NCBI RefSeq assembly: GCF_003545695.1
Contig: NZ_QUZZ01000013.1
Coordinates: 1 to 64,000 of the forward strand
Origin: Taibaiella helva
GTDB taxonomy: Bacteria; Bacteroidota; Bacteroidia; Chitinophagales; Chitinophagaceae
Direction: 5' to 3'
Length of the DNA stretch: 64,000 nt
The notes below the pieces were generated by a model that was not told the DNA's origin, searched no databases, and worked only from the letters and a program-made list of their open reading frames with translations. This document shows, one piece after another, positions 42,087 through 49,766 of this stretch. Every line of letters starts with the position of its first letter. Position 1 is the first letter of the stretch. Made by a program: the position numbers and the translations under genes.

Positions 42087-44531
42087 ATGAAGAAATTCTT
42101 TACGCTCTTTGCGTTGACCGGCCTGTCGCTTTCCCTGCAGGCGCAACAGTACCGCCCTATGCCTTCTGCGGAGATCTACCAGAAGCTGCAGCAGTTGAAT
42201 GTACTGGGTACCGTAATGTATGTTGCGGCGCATCCCGATGATGAGAATACCCGCCTGATCTCTTACCTGGTACATCACGATCATGTGCGCACCGTCTACC
42301 TTTCGCTGACCCGTGGCGATGGCGGACAGAATATACTCGGCAACGAACAAGGCAGCACGCTCGGCCTTATCCGCACGCATGAGCTTATGGAAGCCCGCAA
42401 GATCGATGGCGCCGAGCAGCTGTTCACCCATGTAATCGATTTCGGATACACCAAATCTCCGGAAGAGACCTTCAAATTCTGGAACCGGAACAAGCTAACC
42501 GACGATGTGATGGCTGCTTTTCAGCAATATCGCCCCGATGTGATCATCTGCCGCTTTCCTACTACGGGCGAGGGCGGTCACGGACAGCATACAGTTTCAG
42601 CCATTGTTGCCGGAGACGCTTTTAAACACCTGGAACAAATGAAGCAATCGGGTAAGCCGGTTTGGGTGCCTACCCGTTTATTTTTCAATGCCTTCCGGTT
42701 CGGTAGCATGAATACTACCAGCGAAGACCAGTTCAAGGTGCCCGTCAATCAGTTCGATCCGTTGCTGGGTGAAGGTTATGGCGAAATGGCCGGCCGCAGC
42801 CGCAGCATTCACAAAAGCCAGGGCGCCGGTACGCCGCAGTCGGTAGGCATCAATAACGAGTATTTTAAGCTGCTGGCCGGCGCGCCGGCAACCAATTCTT
42901 TATATGATGGCATCGACCTGAGCTGGGGCAGGGTAGGCCGCAAAGAGATAGGAGAACATATACAAGCCGTGATCGACGGCTTCAATTTTAAAGACCCCTC
43001 CCAAAGTCTGCACGCTTTGGCAGCGATCAGGAAGGAGATCAATACCGTCAGCGATCCCTACTGGAAAAATCAGAAGCTGAGCGAGCTGAACGATATCGTC
43101 GCCTCCTGCGCCGGCGTGATGCTGGAAGCCCTTACCGATAACCCCGAATCCGTGGCGGGCAAAACGATACCGGTTACCGTCAATGTAATTACCCGCAGCA
43201 AGGTACCGGTAAGCCTCGAATCGATCGGCTTCCCGGTGGCGGTAGCACAGGGCAGTGTACAGCCTGCAGCCTTATCCCCCGACATGCTGCAGTCTTTTAA
43301 ATATGACATCCGGCTGAATACCGACCAGCCACTTACCGAACCTTACTGGCTGCGGTATGCCGCCTCTACCGGCGCTTACCAGTACGACAGCGTTTATGCC
43401 GGCGCACCCGAAACACCTAACCGGCTGGCAGCTACGGTGACGTTTAAAGTAGCAGGAGAAGTCTTCTCTTCCGCAGCGCCTGTTTCCTATAAAAAACTGG
43501 ATCCCGTAAAAGGCGACGTGGTGCAACAGCTGCGTATCGTCCCCGAAGTTTCTGTCGCACCCCTGCATGCGCTGTTTATCTATGATGAAGGAAAAAGCAA
43601 AAGGATAGGAGTGCGTGTCAGAACTTATGGTGCGGTAAGCAATGCCCGTTTAGTGATCCACTTAAAAGACAAGGAACTGGCCGTCCAGTCCCTGGGGCAG
43701 CTCAGGAACGGCCTGGATACCCTGTACAGCATCGAGGTGCCGGTGACAGGCTTGTCTGGTGAGCATGATGAGCTGCTGTGTTCGGTTGAAGCCGGTGGCA
43801 AAATCTATAACCGGGAGCTGCACCTGATCCAGTATCCTCATTTACCCGACCTGCAATACCTTACCGATGCCTCGATGAAGATCGTACGGAAAGACTGGAA
43901 GGCAGCCGTGAAAAAGATCGGGTACATCGAAGGCGCAGGCGATCATGTTGCTGAAGTGCTGGGCCAGACCGGCCTGGACGTAGACCAGGTGCCCGAGAGC
44001 GCGATGAGCAATGCTGCCTACCTGTCGCAGTTCGATGCTATAGTGCTGGGCGTACGCGCTTACAATACAAAGAAACAGATCAGCAGCTGGATGCCTGTAT
44101 TGATGCAATATGTCGCCAATGGCGGCACGCTGCTGGTGCAGTACAATACCAACCAGAACCTGCAGACCAGTCAATACGGGCCTTACCCCTTCAGCATTTC
44201 AAGAGACAGGGTAACGGAAGAAGATGCTACAGTAACCTTTACTGATCCCCAGGCCCGGCTGCTGCATTTTCCCAATGAGATCACCGGAAAAGACTTTGAT
44301 CACTGGGTGCAGGAGAGGGGGATTTATTATCCCACCGGCCTCGACCCGCATTACAAGACCTTATTGTCGATGCATGACACAGGAGAAAAGCCTTTGGAAA
44401 GCGCAATCATTTATACCCCTTACGGCAAAGGCCGGTTTATTTATACTTCCCTAGTTTTTTTCAGGCAATTGCCTGCGGGTAACAATGGGGCGATTAAGCT
44501 GATGATGAACCTGCTCTCTGCAGGTAAATAG
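42087..44531 (+). CDS. secreted PIG-L family deacetylase
   Basis: 814-residue exported protein with signal peptide MKKFFTLFALTGLSLSLQAQ. The LmbE/PIG-L zinc hydrolase domain occupies about 35-330: AHPDDE (48-53) and the later GEGGHGQH (His165, His168) supply the metal ligands. Residues beyond about 340 form beta-rich domains of unknown role, ending in a GATase-like region with VLGVRAYNTKKQISSWMPVL and YGKGRFIYTSLVFFRQLPAG. Such enzymes remove N-acetyl groups from sugars. A TTG codon just before the ATG is not needed. A promoter lies in the preceding terminator. Confidence 0.88.
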   Translation: MKKFFTLFALTGLSLSLQAQQYRPMPSAEIYQKLQQLNVLGTVMYVAAHPDDENTRLISYLVHHDHVRTVYLSLTRGDGGQNILGNEQGSTLGLIRTHELMEARKIDGAEQLFTHVIDFGYTKSPEETFKFWNRNKLTDDVMAAFQQYRPDVIICRFPTTGEGGHGQHTVSAIVAGDAFKHLEQMKQSGKPVWVPTRLFFNAFRFGSMNTTSEDQFKVPVNQFDPLLGEGYGEMAGRSRSIHKSQGAGTPQSVGINNEYFKLLAGAPATNSLYDGIDLSWGRVGRKEIGEHIQAVIDGFNFKDPSQSLHALAAIRKEINTVSDPYWKNQKLSELNDIVASCAGVMLEALTDNPESVAGKTIPVTVNVITRSKVPVSLESIGFPVAVAQGSVQPAALSPDMLQSFKYDIRLNTDQPLTEPYWLRYAASTGAYQYDSVYAGAPETPNRLAATVTFKVAGEVFSSAAPVSYKKLDPVKGDVVQQLRIVPEVSVAPLHALFIYDEGKSKRIGVRVRTYGAVSNARLVIHLKDKELAVQSLGQLRNGLDTLYSIEVPVTGLSGEHDELLCSVEAGGKIYNRELHLIQYPHLPDLQYLTDASMKIVRKDWKAAVKKIGYIEGAGDHVAEVLGQTGLDVDQVPESAMSNAAYLSQFDAIVLGVRAYNTKKQISSWMPVLMQYVANGGTLLVQYNTNQNLQTSQYGPYPFSISRDRVTEEDATVTFTDPQARLLHFPNEITGKDFDHWVQERGIYYPTGLDPHYKTLLSMHDTGEKPLESAIIYTPYGKGRFIYTSLVFFRQLPAGNNGAIKLMMNLLSAGK

Positions 44532-44561
44532 CGATGTCGGGATGTATTGTTGATCCCATTT

Positions 44562-44592
44562 ATCAGTAGGGAAGTAGCAGTATGCTGCTGAT
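44562..44592. repeat. degenerate palindromic repeat
   Basis: ATCAGTAGGGAAGTAGCAG followed by TATGCTGCTGAT; a decayed relative of the palindrome 6 bases further on (44598-44634). Confidence 0.45.
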
Positions 44593-44597
44593 ATCAT

Positions 44598-44634
44598 ACC
44601 AGTAGGGGCGTAGCACTGCTACGTCCCTACTGGT
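44598..44634. repeat. 37-bp palindrome with GACGTAGCA-type core
   Basis: 18-base arms (ACCAGTAGGGGCGTAGCA and near-complement, one G-T pair) around a single C. Shares the CGTAGCA(N)TGCTACG core with 47971-48017. Lies between the converging PIG-L and beta-lactamase genes and may also terminate both. Confidence 0.7.
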
Positions 44635-44651
44635 AATGGTAAATGATGCTT

Positions 44652-45551
44652 TTACTTATCGCTGTAATGATCCCACACGGCTTTTGCAACGATGGCGATC
44701 AGGTGCGCGCCCCTGGCGGTACCACCCTTAAAGTCCGATACATAAACGACCAGAGCGATATGCCTTCCATTGGGCAGGCTGATAATGCCCACATCATTGG
44801 TGGCAGCTGTCAGGCCCTGCTCATTGGTATCCGAAGTCCCGGTCTTGTGGGTAACAACTGCCTGCGCCGGCAGCAGGCCTTTAATACGATCGGCGGGGTT
44901 TTCGCTATCCGTCATAATCTGCCACAGGAATTGCTGGTGCTCCGGAGAGAGCAGTTTCTTCCGGTAAAACTGCTGAAGCAATTGCAGCATAGCATCCGGT
45001 CGGCAGCTGTTGGTGTACTGCACCGGCCAGGCCATCCTCATTTCCGCCTCCGTAGCCTTTATAGCCATACCCTTGATGCCCAATGACTTTATATACTGAT
45101 CCACAACAAGTGTGCCGTCCGCCAGACGGAATAAGGCATCGCAGGCATTGTTGTCGCTCTTCTTTACACTATAGGAAAGAAGCTCACCCAGGGTAATCCG
45201 GATCTGTTCCTCTTTATGATCCCGTAGCATAGGACTCCAGGTATTGGCTTCCATATTCTTCCGGGAAAGGCTTACCGGCGTGGATAAAGGCTTTTTTTCC
45301 TGCTCCATCTGATGCAGTACGGCTATCGCCAGTGGGAACTTGAATACGCTTTGCATGGGAAAGCTGTCGTTGCCGTTGATGAGCAGCTTGTCGCCGGTAT
45401 CCAGGTCAAGCACACCGACACCGATATGGGCACGGGCGGTATCCACGATGCCTTGTAAAGATTGGCGAAGCGCCTCAGCCCTGTCTTTACGGGCAAAGCC
45501 GGGTATTGCGGCCAGCAGGAGCAGAAGCGCGAAAGAATGGCGTAAAAGCAT
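44652..45551 (-). CDS. class A beta-lactamase, subclass A2 (CfxA/PER-like)
   Basis: 299-residue periplasmic serine hydrolase that opens beta-lactam rings. Signal peptide MLLRHSFALLLLLAAIPGFA. Catalytic motifs: S68-V-F-K71, S132-D-N134 within SVKKSDNNACDALF, E168 in IKATEAEM (the Glu166 equivalent), and K236-T-G238 in VTHKTGTSD. SDNNACD and VQYTN are typical of the A2 group found in Bacteroidota and PER enzymes. The first ATG is used; upstream codons begin with TTG. It follows rdgB by 38 bases on the same strand, so it may be expressed by read-through; no nearby regulator. Confidence 0.93.
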   Translation of the reverse strand: MLLRHSFALLLLLAAIPGFARKDRAEALRQSLQGIVDTARAHIGVGVLDLDTGDKLLINGNDSFPMQSVFKFPLAIAVLHQMEQEKKPLSTPVSLSRKNMEANTWSPMLRDHKEEQIRITLGELLSYSVKKSDNNACDALFRLADGTLVVDQYIKSLGIKGMAIKATEAEMRMAWPVQYTNSCRPDAMLQLLQQFYRKKLLSPEHQQFLWQIMTDSENPADRIKGLLPAQAVVTHKTGTSDTNEQGLTAATNDVGIISLPNGRHIALVVYVSDFKGGTARGAHLIAIVAKAVWDHYSDK

Positions 45552-45589
45552 GGGCTTATGTATTGAGCATAACCGGAAGAACAATGCTG

Positions 45590-46171
45590 TTATTGCTCCG
45601 GCTGGTTGAGAAAGGCAATGAAGCTGCGCATGGCTTCGCTACGATGACTGATCCTGTTTTTAATGTCCTGTGCCAACTCACCAAAAGTGTCTGTATATCC
45701 GTTTGGCACAAATAAGGGATCGTAGCCGAAGCCGCCTGTACCCCGGGGTATATGGACCAGGTGACCGTAGCACCGGCCTTCAAAGTAATGTGTGCCATCG
45801 TCTCCAATATAGCAGATCACTGCCTGGTAATAAGCTTCGGGCGCGTCCATGGCTTCAATAGCGGCCAGCAGCTTGCGGTTGTTGGCCGCATCATCGGCCG
45901 GCTCACCGGCATAGCGGGCGCTGTAGACACCGGGGGCGCCATTAAGCGCCGGTACAACAAGCCCGCTGTCGTCGGCAAAGCAGGGCAGACCCGTTTGGCG
46001 ATACACATAATCAGCCTTTGCCCAGGCATTCTCCCTGAAGGTATCGAAGGGTTCTTTTATCGGTTCGGTAATACCAGCTTCTAATAATGAAAATATTTTT
46101 AGATTATTATTTACTAAAGTTTGAACTTCAGCTATTTTACCTTTATTATTAGAAGCAAAAATGAGTTTCAT
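45590..46171 (-). CDS. rdgB: XTP/dITP diphosphatase (RdgB/HAM1)
   Basis: 193-residue house-cleaning pyrophosphatase that hydrolyses ITP, dITP and XTP. Motifs: MKLIFASNNKGKIAEVQTLV, FADDSGLVVPALNGAPGVYS, GYDPLFVPNGYTDTFGEL and ISHRSEAMRSF, all conserved in the family. Standard length. The first ~30 codons are AT-rich like the gene upstream, whereas the rest matches the local average. Followed by the beta-lactamase gene after 38 bases. Confidence 0.95.
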   Translation of the reverse strand: MKLIFASNNKGKIAEVQTLVNNNLKIFSLLEAGITEPIKEPFDTFRENAWAKADYVYRQTGLPCFADDSGLVVPALNGAPGVYSARYAGEPADDAANNRKLLAAIEAMDAPEAYYQAVICYIGDDGTHYFEGRCYGHLVHIPRGTGGFGYDPLFVPNGYTDTFGELAQDIKNRISHRSEAMRSFIAFLNQPEQ

Positions 46172-46195
46172 AGAAAAATAGATAGAAAAAGGAAA

Positions 46196-46654
46196 TCAGG
46201 ATAAGAAATGGATCTTCAACGCATTCTGCCAAAGATCATTTTTGATCTGCTGGCTATTCAGGATCCCGGCGAGCGATGTCGTTTTAATGAAAACTCTATT
46301 GTCAAATCTATTTATTTGATTTTCAGTAAACGAAATGTTTAAGTTTAAGTCTTTTTCAGATATGCCGAACAGTAAAATTTCTTTAATGTTTTCAAACTTC
46401 CGGTAAAAAGACCAGGAATTTGGGTTTTGGTCAACTTTATACGCTTCTTTTTGTAATTTACAGGCAATCAATATTTTTTCCAGTTGTTCCATCTCTTCCG
46501 GCATTCTTTCGAATGGCCGGCACAATACCAGTGTCCTGACAGTTAGTAATTCCTCACTAATATTTTTTTCAGCCTTATCTTTATGATTAATGATTTTATT
46601 GTTAGAAAATAAAATATTGTAAAAATTATTATTTTTAGTATTTAACATTATCAT
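46196..46654 (-). CDS. AT-rich hypothetical protein (152 aa)
   Basis: Unrecognised protein with an Asn/Lys/Ile-rich N-terminus (MIMLNTKNNNFYNILFSN) and a better structured remainder: TVRTLVLCRPFERMPEEMEQ, ENIKEILLFGISEKDLNLNI and FIKTTSLAGILNSQQIKNDL. The G+C is visibly lower (about one third by eye) than in neighbours. The spacing to rdgB is 24 bases on the same strand. It may be a fast-evolving replication or regulatory factor, comparable to small DNA polymerase III subunits such as psi, but I have no motif proof. A second ATG at 46648 is possible. Confidence 0.6.
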   Translation of the reverse strand: MIMLNTKNNNFYNILFSNNKIINHKDKAEKNISEELLTVRTLVLCRPFERMPEEMEQLEKILIACKLQKEAYKVDQNPNSWSFYRKFENIKEILLFGISEKDLNLNISFTENQINRFDNRVFIKTTSLAGILNSQQIKNDLWQNALKIHFLS

Positions 46655-46772
46655 ATTATTGTAAAATATCCTATTGATAAACGAAGGCGGGAAAATTTTC
46701 GTTCCTTTGCACCGTCAAAGATAGCGATTGCAGAAAGAAAGTTAATTTAAAACAGAGTAAATCGTAAAATTT

Positions 46773-47843
46773 ATGAATGTTTCTATGCTTAACATCAATG
46801 TCCGGAAAACGGAGAAAAGCAGAGTCCATCCTTTCACCAAGGAGAATCTTGTATTTGGTAAAGAATATTCCGACCACATGCTGGTTTGCGATTATAAAGA
46901 TGGCGAATGGAAAACACCGGAAATTGTACCTTTTGAAAATTTCAGCCTGAGCCCGGCGACCTCTTTCATTCACTATGGTCAGGCGATTTTCGAAGGGGTA
47001 AAGGCATACCGGCAGCCCGATGGCTCTGTAGCCGTTTTCAGGCCGCACGACAACTGGGCGCGTCTTAATGTATCGGCTCACCGTATGGGTATGCCCGAGC
47101 TTCCCGAAGAGATCTTCATGGAAGGCTTGCGCCAGCTGATCGAGCTGGATGCCGAGTGGGTACCCGGCGAAGCGGAAACTTCCCTGTATATCCGCCCTTT
47201 CATGATCGCCATGGATGAGTTCATCGGCGTTCGCCCTTCCGATACTTACCGTTTTGCGATTATTACCAGCCCTGCCGGCGCTTATTACAATAAGCCTGTG
47301 CGTATTTACGTACAGGATCATTATGTACGCGCTGCAAAAGGTGGCATTGGCTTTACTAAAGCTGCAGGTAACTACGGCGCCAGCATGCTGCCCTCCGCCG
47401 AAGTGCGCAAAATGGGCTATGATCAGAACCTGTGGACCGACGCGGTAGAGAACAAATATGTGCAGGAGATCGGTACCATGAACGTATTTTTCATTGTGGA
47501 CGGCGTTGCGCTTACCCCCGATCTGAACAGCGGCACTATCCTGGCCGGTGTTACCCGCGCCAGCATCATTACCCTGCTCAAGGAAAATGGTATTAAAGTA
47601 GAAGAGCGCCCCATCAGCATCGACGAGCTGATTGAAGCGCAGAAGAGCGGCAAGTTGCAGGAAGCATTTGGCAGCGGTACCGCTGCCTCTATGTCCTTTA
47701 TCTCCGACCTGACCTACAAAGAAGAGACTCTGCACCTGCCCGATGTGGCGACCTGGAGCATTTCACCAAAAATCAAAGCACAGCTCGACGATATCCGTTA
47801 TGGTCGCGTACCCGATACCTACGGCTGGCGCTTTAAGGTATAA
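46773..47843 (+). CDS. ilvE: branched-chain-amino-acid aminotransferase
   Basis: 356-residue PLP enzyme of fold type IV that interconverts Leu, Ile and Val with their 2-oxo acids. Family stretches: HYGQAIFEGVKAYRQPDGSV, RPFMIAMDEFIGVRPSDTY, GGIGFTKAAGNYGASMLP (with the PLP lysine in TKAAGNY), QEIGTMNVFFIVDG and LNSGTILAGVTRASIITLLK. It belongs to the longer (BCAT-II-like) group common in Bacteroidota. No full TAnnTTTG box; TTCCTTTG at 46720 is one base off. A strong terminator follows. Confidence 0.95.
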   Translation: MNVSMLNINVRKTEKSRVHPFTKENLVFGKEYSDHMLVCDYKDGEWKTPEIVPFENFSLSPATSFIHYGQAIFEGVKAYRQPDGSVAVFRPHDNWARLNVSAHRMGMPELPEEIFMEGLRQLIELDAEWVPGEAETSLYIRPFMIAMDEFIGVRPSDTYRFAIITSPAGAYYNKPVRIYVQDHYVRAAKGGIGFTKAAGNYGASMLPSAEVRKMGYDQNLWTDAVENKYVQEIGTMNVFFIVDGVALTPDLNSGTILAGVTRASIITLLKENGIKVEERPISIDELIEAQKSGKLQEAFGSGTAASMSFISDLTYKEETLHLPDVATWSISPKIKAQLDDIRYGRVPDTYGWRFKV

Positions 47844-47869
47844 TCCATCTATCCGCAGGATAGGTTCGA

Positions 47870-47901
47870 AGCAGCTGCCCAAGCGGGCAGCTGCTTTTTT
47901 T
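47870..47901 (+). terminator. ilvE terminator
   Basis: 11-bp stem AGCAGCTGCCC / GGGCAGCTGCT, 4-base loop, then seven T; 27 bases past the ilvE stop. Confidence 0.88.
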
Positions 47902-47970
47902 AGCAGGAGTTGCCTTCATCGGAAGAGCTTAATGTTGATCAACAGCACTAAAAGGGCAGGACCCCGATAG

Positions 47971-48017
47971 CCTGAATACATAGAGACGTAGCATTGCTAC
48001 GTCTCTATGTATTCAGG
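47971..48017. repeat. 47-bp perfect palindrome (MITE/REP-like)
   Basis: 23-base arms, perfectly complementary, around one T; core GACGTAGCATTGCTACGTC. Lies in the 255-base gap between ilvE and the converging transporter gene. Similar palindromes occur in other Bacteroidota and in cyanobacteria. Confidence 0.8.
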
Positions 48018-48098
48018 GGTATGCCGTTATTTTAGCATTTGTTATGGGAATGGTGCCATGCTGTGTCTTTATGCATTCAGGTATTTAAATGGTCAACG

Positions 48099-49694
48099 CT
48101 ATTTGACCTCCTGCATCATCTTCCGTACGATGGGTGAAATGATGATCAGCAGCACACCTGCGCCCAGCGCATACAGGGCCAGCATGAAATAGCCGTCGGT
48201 ATAGATCTGCAGCTTTTCGATCAGGGAATAGGTCTTACCTTCCTTCACTTCGGCAAGGCTTGCGCCCACCAGTCCCGCTACATATTGCCCGTAAGCGCTG
48301 GCCAGGAACCACATGCCCATCATCATCCCCTGCAGGCGGCCCGGCGAGAGCTTGGTCATGATCGACAGGCCAATGGGCGACAGGCACAGCTCTCCGATGG
48401 TTACCACCAGGTAAGCTACCGTAAACACATCGAGCGAGGTAACGCCTTTGGCATCGGCAAAAAAGCGTGTGGCGTAAAAAACATAATAGGCCAGGGCCAG
48501 GAATACGAAACCCAGGCCGAATTTCACTACGGTATTGGGCTCTATCCGGCGTTTACTCATCCACAGCCATAGCACACCGATCACAGGCGCCAGGATGATC
48601 ACAAACAGGGCGTTGGCGGCATTGTTTACGCCATTGGGATCCAGGTGGAGAAAGCCCAGCATCTTGTCGCTCAGGTTCTCTGCGGCAAATACGCTCAGCG
48701 AGCCGCCGCTCTGCTCATAAATACCCCAGAAAAAGATAGAGAAGATAATGAACACCAAAGCGGCGCCCAGCTTTTTCCGTTCGGCAGGGGTACACTTGCT
48801 CATTTCATAGAACAGGTACACCAGCGTCAGCGGGCCAATGGTCCACATAAAATAATTGGTGTACTCTGTTTTCGATACCATAGCCATGATCACCGGGATC
48901 AGGGCCAGGGAGCCCAGGTAAACGACATATTCATACCATTTGCGGCTCCTGCCCGGAGCTGCCGGACCGGCCACTTTAGGATCGCCGCTGAAGATCGTAT
49001 CGGATTCCATACCCTGGTTAGCCACCGGTTTGGGCAGCAGCGGCGAAAGACCGATAGGACCCAGGGTCTTTTGGGTAAACAGGAAGGTAACCAGGCTGAT
49101 GGTCATCACCACAGCGGCAAGGCTGAAGGCGACGTTCCAGGTATGATCGGCGGGAATCAGGGAGCTCAGCACCTGTCCTTTGCCGATAGCAACGCAAAGA
49201 TAGCCACCCAGCAACGCGCCGATATTGATGCCGGAATAGAAAAGAGAGAAGCCGGCATCCCTGCGGTCGTCACTGTTGCGGTAAAGCGAGCCTACCATGG
49301 TAGAGATATTGGGCTTGAAGAAACCCGTGCCGATGATGGTAAAGCTGATCCCCAGGAAGAAGAACCGGTGCGGGTCATAAGCCAGAATGCAACTGCCGAC
49401 GATCATGAGGATACCGCCCCAGAACAGGGATTTGCGGAAGCCCAGTATCTTGTCGGCAAACAGCCCCCCGATAAACGTAAAAGCATATACGAAAGCCTGC
49501 GTAGCGCCGTATTGCAGGTTGGCATCCTTTTCATTGAACATCAGCTGATGGATCATGAAGAAGGTAAGCATGCCCCGCATGCCGTAGAAGCAGAAACGCT
49601 CCCACATTTCACTGAAGAAAAGGTACCACAGTTGTTTGGGATATTTTCCCTTGAAGTCCTGGATCTGATCCAGGGTCAGCGTCCGGTTGTCCAT
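48099..49694 (-). CDS. POT-family peptide MFS transporter (1 of 3)
   Basis: 531-residue proton-coupled oligopeptide transporter of the inner membrane. The E-x-x-E-R-F motif is in FFSEMWERFCFYGMRGMLTF; GTGFFKPNISTMVGSLYRNS and DAGFSLFYSGINIGALLGGY are the PTR2 signatures; about 14 hydrophobic segments. It is the most downstream of three consecutive paralogues (48099, 49767, 51554) on the minus strand. A terminator precedes it and a near-consensus -7 (TAGCTTTA at 49723-49716) overlaps that terminator, so it probably has its own promoter. Confidence 0.92.
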   Translation of the reverse strand: MDNRTLTLDQIQDFKGKYPKQLWYLFFSEMWERFCFYGMRGMLTFFMIHQLMFNEKDANLQYGATQAFVYAFTFIGGLFADKILGFRKSLFWGGILMIVGSCILAYDPHRFFFLGISFTIIGTGFFKPNISTMVGSLYRNSDDRRDAGFSLFYSGINIGALLGGYLCVAIGKGQVLSSLIPADHTWNVAFSLAAVVMTISLVTFLFTQKTLGPIGLSPLLPKPVANQGMESDTIFSGDPKVAGPAAPGRSRKWYEYVVYLGSLALIPVIMAMVSKTEYTNYFMWTIGPLTLVYLFYEMSKCTPAERKKLGAALVFIIFSIFFWGIYEQSGGSLSVFAAENLSDKMLGFLHLDPNGVNNAANALFVIILAPVIGVLWLWMSKRRIEPNTVVKFGLGFVFLALAYYVFYATRFFADAKGVTSLDVFTVAYLVVTIGELCLSPIGLSIMTKLSPGRLQGMMMGMWFLASAYGQYVAGLVGASLAEVKEGKTYSLIEKLQIYTDGYFMLALYALGAGVLLIIISPIVRKMMQEVK

Positions 49695-49720
49695 GCGCAG
49701 CGCTTTGAGGGTGTTTAAAG

Positions 49721-49749
49721 CTAAAGCCTCCTGTAACAGGAGGCTTTAG
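49721..49749 (-). terminator. terminator between transporter genes
   Basis: Perfect 13-bp stem CTAAAGCCTCCTG / complement with loop TAA. It ends the middle transporter transcript, 18 bases past its stop. Confidence 0.8.
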
Positions 49750-49766
49750 CGGTAAAAGAGAATTGT

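Noticed and set aside
46671-47735. Open frame of 354 codons on the minus strand
   Set aside because: Antisense to ilvE; no recognisable domain.
48645-49718. Open frame of 357 codons on the plus strand
   Set aside because: Antisense to a POT transporter; composition rich in His/Gln/Glu with no domain.
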